Virus record (IMG/VR): IMGVR_UViG_3300044819_000079
Span: 1 to 37,278 of that record
From: a virus
Strand: one strand, 5' to 3'
DNA: 37,278 nucleotides
Positions 19,101-26,594 of this stretch are shown piece by piece (position 1 is the first letter of the stretch; every line of letters begins with the position of its first letter). The translations under genes were made by a program, and so were the position numbers. The notes beneath the pieces were generated by a model, which did not search any database, was not told the origin of the DNA, and saw only the letters and a list, made by a program, of their open reading frames with translations.

Positions 19101-20225
19101 GTGACCGAAGAAGTGATGGATCTAAGTTCTCTCTCGTTTGCGGATGACATCGTGCGCGCCGGCGACGCACAGATCAGCTGGCTGAAGGTGCTCGCCTACG
19201 GGCCCTCGGGCGGTGGCAAGACTTCGCTGATGGCGACCATGCCTGAACCGCTTCTGGTGATGGTCACCGAGAAGCAGGCCGAGATGACGATCAAGCGGGT
19301 CAACCCGAACGCGTACATCCGGTACATCGAGGACAAGGTGATCTGCAAGTGCCACGGCAAGGAGGTAGATCGCTGCCCGACCGGCGCGAAGAAGGGCACC
19401 GAGAAGCTGACCGCCAAGCAGGTGCTCTACAGCATGCTCGACGAGCTCGCGACGAAGCGACACCCATTCAAGTCGGTGGCGCTCGACTCGTTGACCGACC
19501 TGCAGCAGGTGCTGTTGTCGGACATGAAGGGCGGTGTTCCCGGCAAGAAGGTGAGCTTGCCCGAGTGGGGCACGCTCATCGATCAGACCAAGGACGTCGT
19601 CATCAAGCTGCGCAACCTGAACATGCACGTCGGGGTGATCTGCCTGTCCGACGAGGTGCAGGACAACAACCAGCGGATGATCTGCCGGCCGGCGCTCGCC
19701 GGCAAGAAGCTCCCCGGCTCGATCATCCAGTACTTCAACCTCTGCGGCTTCCAGCGTAAGGAGCGCGATTCGAACGCGGTTGGCCACGCGAGCTACCAGA
19801 CGGTGTTCGACGCCGGCGACGAGTACTACACCAAGACCCATCCGGCGCTCGAGGCGATCGAGGCGCCGGTGTTCCGCAGCTGGGTCGACAAGGTCACCAA
19901 GTACGCCGTCGAGCACGGCGAAGGTGACATGCCGTCGTCCTCGGCGCCGGTGCGCCAGGCGGTGCAAGAAAAGAAAGCAGCCGACGACATCAAGTCGCGG
20001 ATCAACAACCCCAAGATCAAAGAGCTCTTCGACAAGCTCGACGCGCCCGAGGCCAAGCGGCTGGCATCGGCGGAGAAGTACCGCAACGATGCCAAGCTGA
20101 TCGAGATCCTCGAGAAGAGACTTGTTGAACAGACGGCCGCGGCAGAGAAGGCCGCCGGCGAGAAAGCGGCCGCAGAGGCTGCAGCGCAGGCCGCAGCACC
20201 CCAGACGGAGGCAGCACCGGCATGA
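19101..20225 (+). CDS. Sak4-like RecA-fold ATPase (AAA_24)
   Basis: The 374-residue protein has Walker A GPSGGGKT (34-41), Walker B SVALDSLTDL (D129), and the AAA_24/Sak4 organisation of phage nucleotide-binding proteins that act as annealing-type recombinases. An insertion at 82-92 adds C82-x-C84-H and C92, a possible zinc knuckle. The C-terminal 120 residues are Ala/Glu/Lys-rich and probably flexible. It should work with the nuclease gene that follows by ATGA overlap and with the single-stranded DNA-binding protein downstream. GTG start with GGAAGG upstream. Annealing activity is inferred from the family. Confidence 0.8.
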   Translation: MTEEVMDLSSLSFADDIVRAGDAQISWLKVLAYGPSGGGKTSLMATMPEPLLVMVTEKQAEMTIKRVNPNAYIRYIEDKVICKCHGKEVDRCPTGAKKGTEKLTAKQVLYSMLDELATKRHPFKSVALDSLTDLQQVLLSDMKGGVPGKKVSLPEWGTLIDQTKDVVIKLRNLNMHVGVICLSDEVQDNNQRMICRPALAGKKLPGSIIQYFNLCGFQRKERDSNAVGHASYQTVFDAGDEYYTKTHPALEAIEAPVFRSWVDKVTKYAVEHGEGDMPSSSAPVRQAVQEKKAADDIKSRINNPKIKELFDKLDAPEAKRLASAEKYRNDAKLIEILEKRLVEQTAAAEKAAGEKAAAEAAAQAAAPQTEAAPA

Positions 20226-21418
20226 AGTTGCTCAAGGTCCTCGGGAGCGAGCTGAAGATCCGGCTCTCTCCATCCTTCATCCAGAATGCGGCGTGCCCGG
20301 CCTACCTGAAGTTCCGGTACGTCGACAAGGTCAACGAGAAGTACGTGCGCGTCGAGGCCGAGCGCGGCAAGGCGGTCCACGGCGCGATCGCCGAGCTGCT
20401 TGAGTTCTGCCGCACCCAATCGTGCGAGGTCTCCGACCTCGAGCCGCAGACGCTGGCCGAGGCGGTCCAGCGCAACATCAGCCCGCGCATCCTGGGCGAG
20501 ACCGGCCTGGTGCTCGAGTGGGTGAAGCTGTGGCAGACCAGGTTCGAGATGCCGGCGAACATCCACGGCATCGAGGAGAAGATCAGCATCGACGACGAGT
20601 ACGACGAGTGCGCATGGGAGGATGCCAGCTATCGCGGGATCATCGATCTAACCGAAGTGCGCGGCTCGCACTGCATCGTGTGGGACTGGAAGAGCCAGCC
20701 CCACATCGTGTCGCAGAGCGAGATCGATCTACCGCTCGGCAACGACATGGCCGAGCAGATGACCCACTACTGCTGGATGCTGTGGAAGCTGTACCCGCAC
20801 CTGCGAACCTGGACGGTGCGGGTCTGGTACTTGCGCTACGGCTTCTACATGGAGACGAGCCGGACGGTCGATGATCTGATCGCGTTCGAGAATGCGCTGA
20901 TGATCAAGGAGAAGAAGATCAGCGAGATCGAGAACTGGGATCCGCAGCCCGGCCGCCACTGCCAGTACTGCGACTACATCCAGCTGTGTCCGATCGCCCA
21001 GGACTTGAGCCCTGGCAACTCCGAGGTGATCACCCAGGAGCAGGCGGTGCTAGCAGCACAGCGGGCGACGGTGTACGAGGCGCTGACCAAGCAGCTGAAG
21101 GCCAAGCTCAAGATCTACGTGAACCACAACGACGACGTGCGGATCGGTGACAACTGGACCTACGGGTACAAGCACAAGGAGAGCGTGGAGTGGGACCCGA
21201 AGGCAGCGGAAGAAACGCTGCGCGGGCACAACCGCGAGCTCTCCGAGGTGGCGAACGTCAACGTGAAGAAGATGAAGAAGGCCCTGAAAAAGTTCGAGCA
21301 CGAGGAGCCGATGCTGGCGGCCGAGCTCGTCGACCTCTGCAAGACCAAGCACAAGACCGAGTTCAAGGGCTTCCAACAGGGCGAAGAGGATGCTGACCAG
21401 CCGGGGGAAGAGGGGTAA
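20222..21418 (+). CDS. Cas4/RecB-like PD-(D/E)XK nuclease with Fe-S cysteines
   Basis: The 398-residue product has the RecB-type nuclease motifs: H53 in GKAVHGAI, D142 in YRGIIDL, D155-x-K157 in VWDWKSQ, and Q179-x3-Y183 (QMTHY). Cysteines C25 and C247-x2-C250-x5-C256 match the 4Fe-4S arrangement of Cas4 and AddB nucleases, one N-terminal and three C-terminal. It should be a metal-dependent DNA exonuclease. A C-terminal extension of about 130 residues, helical and acidic (ending DADQPGEEG), is not typical of Cas4. There is no CRISPR array or other cas gene, so a role in phage recombination with the Sak4-like ATPase is more likely. Confidence 0.85.
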   Translation: MKLLKVLGSELKIRLSPSFIQNAACPAYLKFRYVDKVNEKYVRVEAERGKAVHGAIAELLEFCRTQSCEVSDLEPQTLAEAVQRNISPRILGETGLVLEWVKLWQTRFEMPANIHGIEEKISIDDEYDECAWEDASYRGIIDLTEVRGSHCIVWDWKSQPHIVSQSEIDLPLGNDMAEQMTHYCWMLWKLYPHLRTWTVRVWYLRYGFYMETSRTVDDLIAFENALMIKEKKISEIENWDPQPGRHCQYCDYIQLCPIAQDLSPGNSEVITQEQAVLAAQRATVYEALTKQLKAKLKIYVNHNDDVRIGDNWTYGYKHKESVEWDPKAAEETLRGHNRELSEVANVNVKKMKKALKKFEHEEPMLAAELVDLCKTKHKTEFKGFQQGEEDADQPGEEG

Positions 21419-21427
21419 TCTCAGGCC

Positions 21428-21892
21428 ATGTCCACTCGCCGCGAGCAGCTGTTCAACGCCAAGAAGAAGCCGTCGACCGGGAACGTCATCCCGGCCACGG
21501 TGAGGTTCCGCCACGACAAAAGAGCCGGCGTGATCAAGCCGCTCTCGTCGAACGAGAAGATGCTCTGCGCGCTGCGCAAGGCGTTGGCGGCGATGAGCTC
21601 GAGCGAGTCCGGCTTGCGGTACTACATCGCCGGCAACAAGGTGCAGTTGACCCAGGCGCCGTCGACGACGCCGGGCCGGCCGGGCGAGGCGCAGAGCTAC
21701 TTCGCCGCGGGCCGTTGCCGGGTTGGCGTGTGCCACCCTGCCGGCCACGCGACGATGATCATGGTGGACTTCTCGATCAGCTTCAAGGATGCGATGGACG
21801 AGCGCGGCATCGCGACGGTGAACTACTTCGAGCCGACGACGATCGACAAGCTCGCGGCGAACTCGCCGGTCGATCTGTCCGCGCTGGCATAG
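21428..21892 (+). CDS. hypothetical protein, 154 aa
   Basis: It starts nine bases after the nuclease stop. The basic N-terminus (RREQLFNAKKKPSTGN) is followed by a beta-rich domain with a Cys pair (CRVGVCHPAGHATMIMVDFS) and a final helix. CRVGVCHPAGH could hold a metal with its two Cys and two His. Its position in the recombination operon suggests a DNA-metabolism role, but no family is recognised. The stop marks the start of a 262-base gap. Confidence 0.6.
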   Translation: MSTRREQLFNAKKKPSTGNVIPATVRFRHDKRAGVIKPLSSNEKMLCALRKALAAMSSSESGLRYYIAGNKVQLTQAPSTTPGRPGEAQSYFAAGRCRVGVCHPAGHATMIMVDFSISFKDAMDERGIATVNYFEPTTIDKLAANSPVDLSALA

Positions 21893-22154
21893 AAATCGGG
21901 CATAAGAAAGCTGAGACGGAAATCAACCGTTGGTTTTCTAAGGCCACCGACGACATCGCCGTTTACTCATCAAAGCAAGGCAAGTCAGTCGAGAAAACAT
22001 GAGGCTGCTGAGATTGTGGAGATCGGAAGATCTACCCTCTGCTCGGTAAGCCCTGGTCGCTCTCTGAGGGCTGGTCGACTGCAGGAGCGGACTCACACGC
22101 TTCTTTAGCCTCACCGGCGAGCTCGCGGCATAAGGCCGATGAGAGGAGGCGTGC
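21893..22154. other. AT-richer intergenic region, probably regulatory
   Basis: This 262-base gap is visibly richer in A and T at its left end than its surroundings. It contains GGCATAAG twice (21899-21906 and 22127-22134), a small AGATC-GGAA-GATCT hairpin near 22020-22034, and two CTGGTCG direct repeats near 22053-22073. An open stretch in another frame (to 22002) could encode about 35 residues but has no start codon, and a 16-codon ORF (21999-22049) lacks a good ribosome site. No tRNA cloverleaf is found. Confidence 0.5.
22117..22134 (+). promoter_or_regulatory. GCGAGCTCGC palindrome abutting GGCATAAG
   Basis: A perfect 10-bp palindrome (22117-22126) directly precedes GGCATAAG (22127-22134), which is 20 bases before the clamp gene ATG and its GAGAGGAGG site. 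The spacing parallels that at 8363-8390, arguing for a shared element. A regulator binding the palindrome could occlude a promoter here. Confidence 0.4.
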
Positions 22155-23540
22155 ATGTCCGACAAGAACAGCCTGGTCACGATCGTCAAAGATCCGCCCA
22201 AGCCACCGCGACGCACCTGGCTCGATCCCAGCCAGGTCGCACCGCATCGTGCCGTCGAGGTTGTCACCGAGGAGGAGAAGCGACACACCGCACAGGTGGA
22301 GCACCACGCGGAGCTGCCGAAAGACTTCTACAAGCGCATCCCGATCGTGCAGCCGCCACTCGTGCCCGGCGCCGAGGTGAACTGCGAGACGCTGCTCGGG
22401 TTCCTCGCGGCGCTGCAGACGATCCTTCCGCCGGAGACGAACTACCCGATCTTGGGTAGCGCGAAGATCGGCTACGACCCCGCGGCCGCGAAGCTCTACC
22501 TCGAGGCCGGTAGCCACGCGGTGTGGACGATGATCGCGCTGCAGGTGGTGTCCGGAACCGACAAGGGGTTCTCGGCCATCATGCCGATCCAGCGCGCCAA
22601 GAACGTGCTGATGGCGTTGCGCGATGTGGCTCCGACCGTAGTGGTCGGCGTCGACGAGCTCGGCGTGTGCCTCGGGCCGCACACGGTCCCGTTCGGTGGA
22701 CCCATCGATGACTTCCCAGATCAGCCCGTGGTGATCGACTGGGTCGCGCGCGCGGCCGTGCCGGTCACGTACTTCCGGGACATCGCCGATCGCGTGCTCG
22801 TGGCGCGCAGCGAGGACTTCAAAGAGACCGCCATCCAGGGAGCGCTGATCGACTTCGAGTTCATGGACTACGAGGGCGCGTCGATGCCGCTGTGCACGGT
22901 GGTGGCAACCGACGCGAACCGGATCCACATCTTGCGGCTGCCGAGGATGATGATCGAGGTGAAGCAGACGCACCTGCGATCGCTGCCCCCGACGTGCACG
23001 GTGGCCGCGGGCTTCTTCAGCTTCCTCAAGGAGATCGCCCAACCGGAATGGGCCTGCCTCGAGCTCGCGCGCGACCAGGTCGTCGCCAAGGGACCGGACT
23101 TCGTGGTCATCGCCAAGGCAGCCACCGAGGCCAAGAGCTCGCTCAACGAGCTCGTGTCGTGGCGCAAGGTCAACATCGACTACCCGGGCTACTGGCTCGC
23201 CGCCGGCGTCCAGATCGTCGACGTCGTCAAGCGGGCGGGCCAGGGCGGCAGGGCGATCGAATGCAAGCTGGTGATCGATCGGGGTCGTGAGGCGCTCACG
23301 GTCTCGTCGATCACCGAGGCCGGCGAACGGTTCTCGGCCAGCGTGCCCGTGCGCGGGTTCGATGGCATGCCCGTCGAGGTGCGGCTGTCGATCATGTACC
23401 TGCTCGAGGCCCTTGGCGCGTGCACCGGCGGTCTGGTACGGCTGGCCTTCACCGCCGACGTCGACGCACAGGCGACCTCCCCCGTGGTGATCCGGGGCGA
23501 GGACGAACAGTTCAAAGCGATCATCATGCCGCGTCTCTAG
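22155..23540 (+). CDS. divergent DnaN-like sliding clamp
   Basis: The 461-residue product shows beta-clamp landmarks. ATDANRIHIL at 251-260 matches the clamp segment ATDGxRLA, and the last 60 residues read RLSIMYLLEALGA, then VRLAFTADVDAQATSPVVIR and IIMPRL at the extreme C-terminus, the canonical clamp ending. It would encircle DNA and tether polymerases and nucleases. It is about 95 residues longer than bacterial DnaN; residues 1-65 are a charged, probably flexible extension. Overall similarity is low, so the call rests on these landmarks and the replication context. A QLNLF-like clamp-binding tail occurs in the protein at 3002-3316. Confidence 0.65.
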   Translation: MSDKNSLVTIVKDPPKPPRRTWLDPSQVAPHRAVEVVTEEEKRHTAQVEHHAELPKDFYKRIPIVQPPLVPGAEVNCETLLGFLAALQTILPPETNYPILGSAKIGYDPAAAKLYLEAGSHAVWTMIALQVVSGTDKGFSAIMPIQRAKNVLMALRDVAPTVVVGVDELGVCLGPHTVPFGGPIDDFPDQPVVIDWVARAAVPVTYFRDIADRVLVARSEDFKETAIQGALIDFEFMDYEGASMPLCTVVATDANRIHILRLPRMMIEVKQTHLRSLPPTCTVAAGFFSFLKEIAQPEWACLELARDQVVAKGPDFVVIAKAATEAKSSLNELVSWRKVNIDYPGYWLAAGVQIVDVVKRAGQGGRAIECKLVIDRGREALTVSSITEAGERFSASVPVRGFDGMPVEVRLSIMYLLEALGACTGGLVRLAFTADVDAQATSPVVIRGEDEQFKAIIMPRL

Positions 23541-23547
23541 GAGTCAC

Positions 23548-24054
23548 ATGACAATCGAATCAGCGTCCAAGGCCATCGGCTGTCCCGCATGCGAGGTCGG
23601 ACACCTCGAGGCCATCGACATCCCCCACAACCTCTACCGCTGCGTCCAGTGCGGGGAGGTCGCGCAGCAGGTCGGCCCGGGCATCACGGAGGTGGCGCCG
23701 ATCGGCGCACTGCTCAAGCGCAACGCGATGGGCGATGACAGGTTGCGCAGCGCGACGTCGACGCCGCACGTGAACACCGTCAAGAGCTTCCTCGACATCC
23801 ACGACAACTCTCACCGGATCCTCAACCTCAATATGGCTGAGGCCCGCGGCGGGCTCCGCACGGTGCTCGCGCAGGCCGAGAACCGACTCGACTACGCCAT
23901 CGGGATCTTCAGCGGCTACGCGCTCGCATCCGACGAGGCCGCGGCCGCGCTGACCGCGCTGCGCGAGGCGCGCGACCTGGTCTCCATCAAGCCCGGCCGC
24001 CAGCGAGGACTGGCGGTCGCCGGCCCCAAGGACAGCGATGACAGTGTCCCATGA
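23548..24054 (+). CDS. zinc-ribbon protein, 168 aa
   Basis: It begins seven bases after the clamp stop and has two Cys pairs (CPAC and CVQC) within residues 12-36, a zinc ribbon. Residues 60-168 are mainly helical, with RSATSTPHVNTVKSFLDIHD and a long Ala/Arg-rich helix. Such ribbons are often nucleic-acid-associated. The last 17 bases overlap the next gene. Function is unknown. Confidence 0.6.
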   Translation: MTIESASKAIGCPACEVGHLEAIDIPHNLYRCVQCGEVAQQVGPGITEVAPIGALLKRNAMGDDRLRSATSTPHVNTVKSFLDIHDNSHRILNLNMAEARGGLRTVLAQAENRLDYAIGIFSGYALASDEAAAALTALREARDLVSIKPGRQRGLAVAGPKDSDDSVP

Positions 24055-24682
24055 GGTTCCGTGCGCCGGCTGCATCCGGCTGCTCCACATCGCGCGAGCT
24101 CGCCGGCGAGTAGATCGCAACAAGATCCACATCGTTCGATCTTGGTGTCGGGTCTGCGGCCTGCCCGCGCTGCTCGAGGTCGTCAACGACTACGAGCTTG
24201 CCAAACGCAACCTCTACGCTTTGGATGATCAACCGATGGCGCACCGTAACATTCACGCCAGCAAGGGAGGCTGGGGCGTGCACTGGCGTTTCGACGAGGT
24301 CCTCGCCGCGGTGTTCTGGCACGAGGAGCACTGCTGGCCGACACCGCCTTGGTACGAGTTCCGCGAGCGCATCGAGTCGCCGGTCACCGTGCTGACAAGC
24401 AAAGAGGAGATCACCGAGGCATCTCGCAAGGACGTCGACGTCGAGCTTCGCATGCTGCGCGAGGCGCTCAATCGCAAACCAAGGACACGAGAGGAGCTGA
24501 CGATCTGGAGCCAGATGCCCGTGTGGGACACCAATGAGATGGCGGCGCAGTTCGAGGTCCTCGGGTACAAGGCGCCGTTTGCCATCGTGGTTCACAAGGA
24601 GACCCGCGAACGCGGTAGCGTCCTGTTCCAGGATGGCCCGCCGCGGCTCTACTTCGGGTTCGATCCAGATCGAGTGATATGA
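24038..24682 (+). CDS. hypothetical zinc-type protein, 214 aa
   Basis: The ATG lies within the previous gene. Residues 9-40 contain CAGC and CRVC pairs, a likely zinc ribbon (PCAGCIRLLHIARARRRV, SWCRVCGLPALLE). The middle holds HWRFDEVLAAVFWHEEHCW, rich in His and Trp, which might bind a metal. The C-terminal part is a basic alpha/beta segment ending in DPDRVI. It is unrecognised but coupled by ATGA to the next gene. Confidence 0.55.
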   Translation: MTVSHEVPCAGCIRLLHIARARRRVDRNKIHIVRSWCRVCGLPALLEVVNDYELAKRNLYALDDQPMAHRNIHASKGGWGVHWRFDEVLAAVFWHEEHCWPTPPWYEFRERIESPVTVLTSKEEITEASRKDVDVELRMLREALNRKPRTREELTIWSQMPVWDTNEMAAQFEVLGYKAPFAIVVHKETRERGSVLFQDGPPRLYFGFDPDRVI

Positions 24683-24858
24683 CGAACTGCTTCCTGTGCC
24701 AGAAGAACATCGACGCCGGCAAGGCCGCGGTGTCGATTGTTGGCGGCCAGTACCCGATCGAGGACCCGGACTTCTTTATGGTCGACGAGGAGGTTCTGCG
24801 CGAAGCTCACGCGCACTTCGAGTGCTGGATACAAACCCTGCCGAAGAGGACCAAATGA
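24679..24858 (+). CDS. small Cys-pair protein, 59 aa
   Basis: The ATG overlaps the previous stop (ATGA) and its own stop overlaps the next ATG (ATGA), so translation is coupled on both sides. The product starts MTNCFLCQKNIDAGKAAVS and has AHAHFECW near its end: one CxxC pair plus two His and one Cys, enough for a single zinc site. Between them is a short beta segment VSIVGGQYPIEDPD. Codon use is phage-like throughout, so it is a real gene. Confidence 0.6.
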   Translation: MTNCFLCQKNIDAGKAAVSIVGGQYPIEDPDFFMVDEEVLREAHAHFECWIQTLPKRTK

Positions 24859-25355
24859 TCTCGCTGTTTCTGAAAGTCGTGATGATGATCTCTGCCGCGG
24901 TGGATCTGAGCCACAGCATCGAGCCCTTCAGCCCGCACTTCTCGCCCGAGCAGCGGCTCGAGTACGCCGGCTACATGGTGGTCGCCGGCGAGCAGTACGG
25001 CATCGACCCCTACCTCATCGCCGGCGTCATGTGGCACGAGTCGGACTTCAACAACCTTCCGACCAACGCGACCAACGACACCGGTCTCATGCAGGTCCAC
25101 TGGCAACGGCTGAGCTCGAATGAGCACTGGCTCGACGGGATCACGAAGAAGGATCTACTGGATCCTCGCATCAACATCTTCGCTGGCGTCCAGGAGCTGG
25201 CGCACATGCGCGAGTTCTGCGCGAGCCAGCACCACCACGGCCACAACTACTGGGCCCATCTGAAATGGGGGGTCGTGGTAGGATCTAGATCTTACGACCT
25301 CTCCATCCTTCGCCAGTACGAACAGCTACGCAAACGGCTCCGCAGTACCTCGTGA
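24855..25355 (+). CDS. lytic transglycosylase (SLT domain)
   Basis: The 166-residue product has an N-terminal hydrophobic segment (about 1-17) that may be a signal peptide. An SLT core follows: YGIDPYLIAGVMWHESDF with the catalytic glutamate at E62, and DTGLMQVHW (75-83), the GLMQ motif. These enzymes cleave peptidoglycan to form 1,6-anhydro sugars and serve in lysis or cell-wall entry. Because the gene sits among replication and zinc proteins, away from the structural operon, a lysis role is more likely than a tail-associated one. It overlaps the neighbouring genes by four bases on both sides. Confidence 0.8.
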   Translation: MISLFLKVVMMISAAVDLSHSIEPFSPHFSPEQRLEYAGYMVVAGEQYGIDPYLIAGVMWHESDFNNLPTNATNDTGLMQVHWQRLSSNEHWLDGITKKDLLDPRINIFAGVQELAHMREFCASQHHHGHNYWAHLKWGVVVGSRSYDLSILRQYEQLRKRLRSTS

Positions 25356-25645
25356 AGATCAAGGCCGAGCTCCACACTGACGAGGTGGCCCGCATTCGCG
25401 GGTTGACCAGTCTGGAGCTCGCCGAACGCTGCCCCGATCTGCGCACGGTGTTCCCTCGAACACCGTGCAGTAACGGCGGCTGCGACTACTCGATTCACGA
25501 GCGGGCCTACATGAACTGCATGTTCGTGGCATCCGAGGCTGGCGAGCACACGCTCGAGGCGATCGGCAAGATGATGGGCGTCAGCAAGCAGGGCGTGAAG
25601 GCCATCGAGGTGCGTGCGCTACTCAAGGTCAAACGCGGCACATAG
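25352..25645 (+). CDS. sigma region 4-like HTH protein, 97 aa
   Basis: The C-terminal third reads TLEAIGKMMGVSKQGVKAIEVRALLKVK (67-94), the helix-turn-helix of sigma-70 region 4. The N-terminal part has cysteines at 27, 39, 44 and 56 and no region 2. Stand-alone proteins of this layout occur in phages and are thought to influence transcription. The GTG start overlaps the transglycosylase stop. It may be a regulator of late genes, by inference. Confidence 0.7.
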   Translation: MKIKAELHTDEVARIRGLTSLELAERCPDLRTVFPRTPCSNGGCDYSIHERAYMNCMFVASEAGEHTLEAIGKMMGVSKQGVKAIEVRALLKVKRGT

Positions 25646-25654
25646 ATCAAGGCC

Positions 25655-26044
25655 ATGCCACCGTTCATCAACCGGGTCTGGATGCAGGGCCAGATCGTCA
25701 CCTCCCCGATCATCAAAGCGCTGAACCCGCGCACCAACCTCGCGGCCTTCCAGTTCGCGATGGTCGAGAGCTGGACGAACGACGATGGCGAGCAGCGCGA
25801 TCGCAAGAACCGGATCACCGTCGAGGTCGTGGGCCGCGACGCGGGATACGTGGCCGCGACGGCCAAGGTGGGAACGTGGGCGACGATCGAGGGCTACCTG
25901 CGCTCCGAGCAGTTCAAGGGGCAAGATCTGATCAAGATTCGCACGTTCTCGATTCACCTATGGGAGGCTCACGATGGTACGAGCAGAGAGGCCGCCGGCG
26001 GCCACCGAGGAGAGCCTGTTGCTCCGCTGGAAAAAGGCGGTTGA
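25655..26044 (+). CDS. OB-fold ssDNA-binding protein
   Basis: The 129-residue product reads like a single OB fold: NRVWMQGQIVTSPIIKAL, FQFAMVESW, a basic RDRKNRITVEVVGRDAGYV, and GTWATIEGYLRSEQF then IKIRTFSI. These are the five strands of the SSB/PriB class. It should coat single-stranded DNA during replication and annealing. The acidic-tip tail typical of SSB is lacking; the C-terminal 25 residues share DNA with the next gene. It fits with the Sak4-like ATPase, which usually has a partner SSB. Confidence 0.75.
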   Translation: MPPFINRVWMQGQIVTSPIIKALNPRTNLAAFQFAMVESWTNDDGEQRDRKNRITVEVVGRDAGYVAATAKVGTWATIEGYLRSEQFKGQDLIKIRTFSIHLWEAHDGTSREAAGGHRGEPVAPLEKGG

Positions 26045-26594
26045 GGCGCAGCTCGAGGTCGACCTACCGGGCTTCGCTGGCTTGTTCGAACAGGACCCGA
26101 AGATCTCTCCGTGGATCGCAACCCAGGAAGATCGCATCACGGCGGCGATCCGCGACGTCGACGAGGTGCTCTTTGAACAGGCCCTGGGTGCCTGGGCCAA
26201 AGCCCACGCCCGCGTCAACGAGATGCTCGCTGAACAGTACCGCGCAACGCATTCAGATCCCGAGCTGTGGGAGCTGCGCTACATCCGGTGGATGGCGAAG
26301 GTGCACTACATCGTGTTCGCCTCGCCCCGAGGCGAGTTCCTGCTCTACCCGCGTCGGCCGACGCGTCGTCCTGCCGTCGTGCACTGGTACACGGTAGAGG
26401 AGATGATCGACATGCTGCATCCGAACGCCATCGCCCTGATGGCGCTCTCGGACACGATGCCCGGCCGACCCGAGCTCGCCAGCAAGAAACCAGGCCCCAA
26501 CGAGAAGCACCTCCAGGTGCACGTCGAGAACGGCCAGGTGACCATGAAGTACGACTGTGGGGAGGTGCCATTTGCAGGAGAGGGGGTTCGTTGA
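25974..26594 (+). CDS. hypothetical protein, 206 aa
   Basis: The ATG lies inside the SSB-like gene (71-base overlap). The product starts with a helical region (SLLLRWKKAVEAQLEVDLPG), then has helical and beta segments with MAKVHYIVFASPRGEFLLYPR, and ends with a small beta domain. A DNA-metabolism role is suggested by location only. No catalytic motif is visible. Its end overlaps the nuclease gene that follows by 23 bases. Confidence 0.55.
   Translation: MVRAERPPAATEESLLLRWKKAVEAQLEVDLPGFAGLFEQDPKISPWIATQEDRITAAIRDVDEVLFEQALGAWAKAHARVNEMLAEQYRATHSDPELWELRYIRWMAKVHYIVFASPRGEFLLYPRRPTRRPAVVHWYTVEEMIDMLHPNAIALMALSDTMPGRPELASKKPGPNEKHLQVHVENGQVTMKYDCGEVPFAGEGVR

Noticed and set aside
20222-21418. 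A CRISPR-Cas locus, because of the Cas4-like nuclease
   Set aside because: No repeats with spacers and no other cas gene in the window; the gene is paired with a recombination ATPase.
21889-22002. An open stretch reading EIGHKKAETEINRWFSKATD that might extend the preceding gene by frameshift
   Set aside because: No start codon in frame and no slippery heptamer at the stop; codon use is unlike neighbours.
21999-22049. A 16-codon ORF (MRLLRLWRSEDLPSAR) as a leader peptide
   Set aside because: No ribosome site and no attenuator structure after it; chance occurrence is likely.
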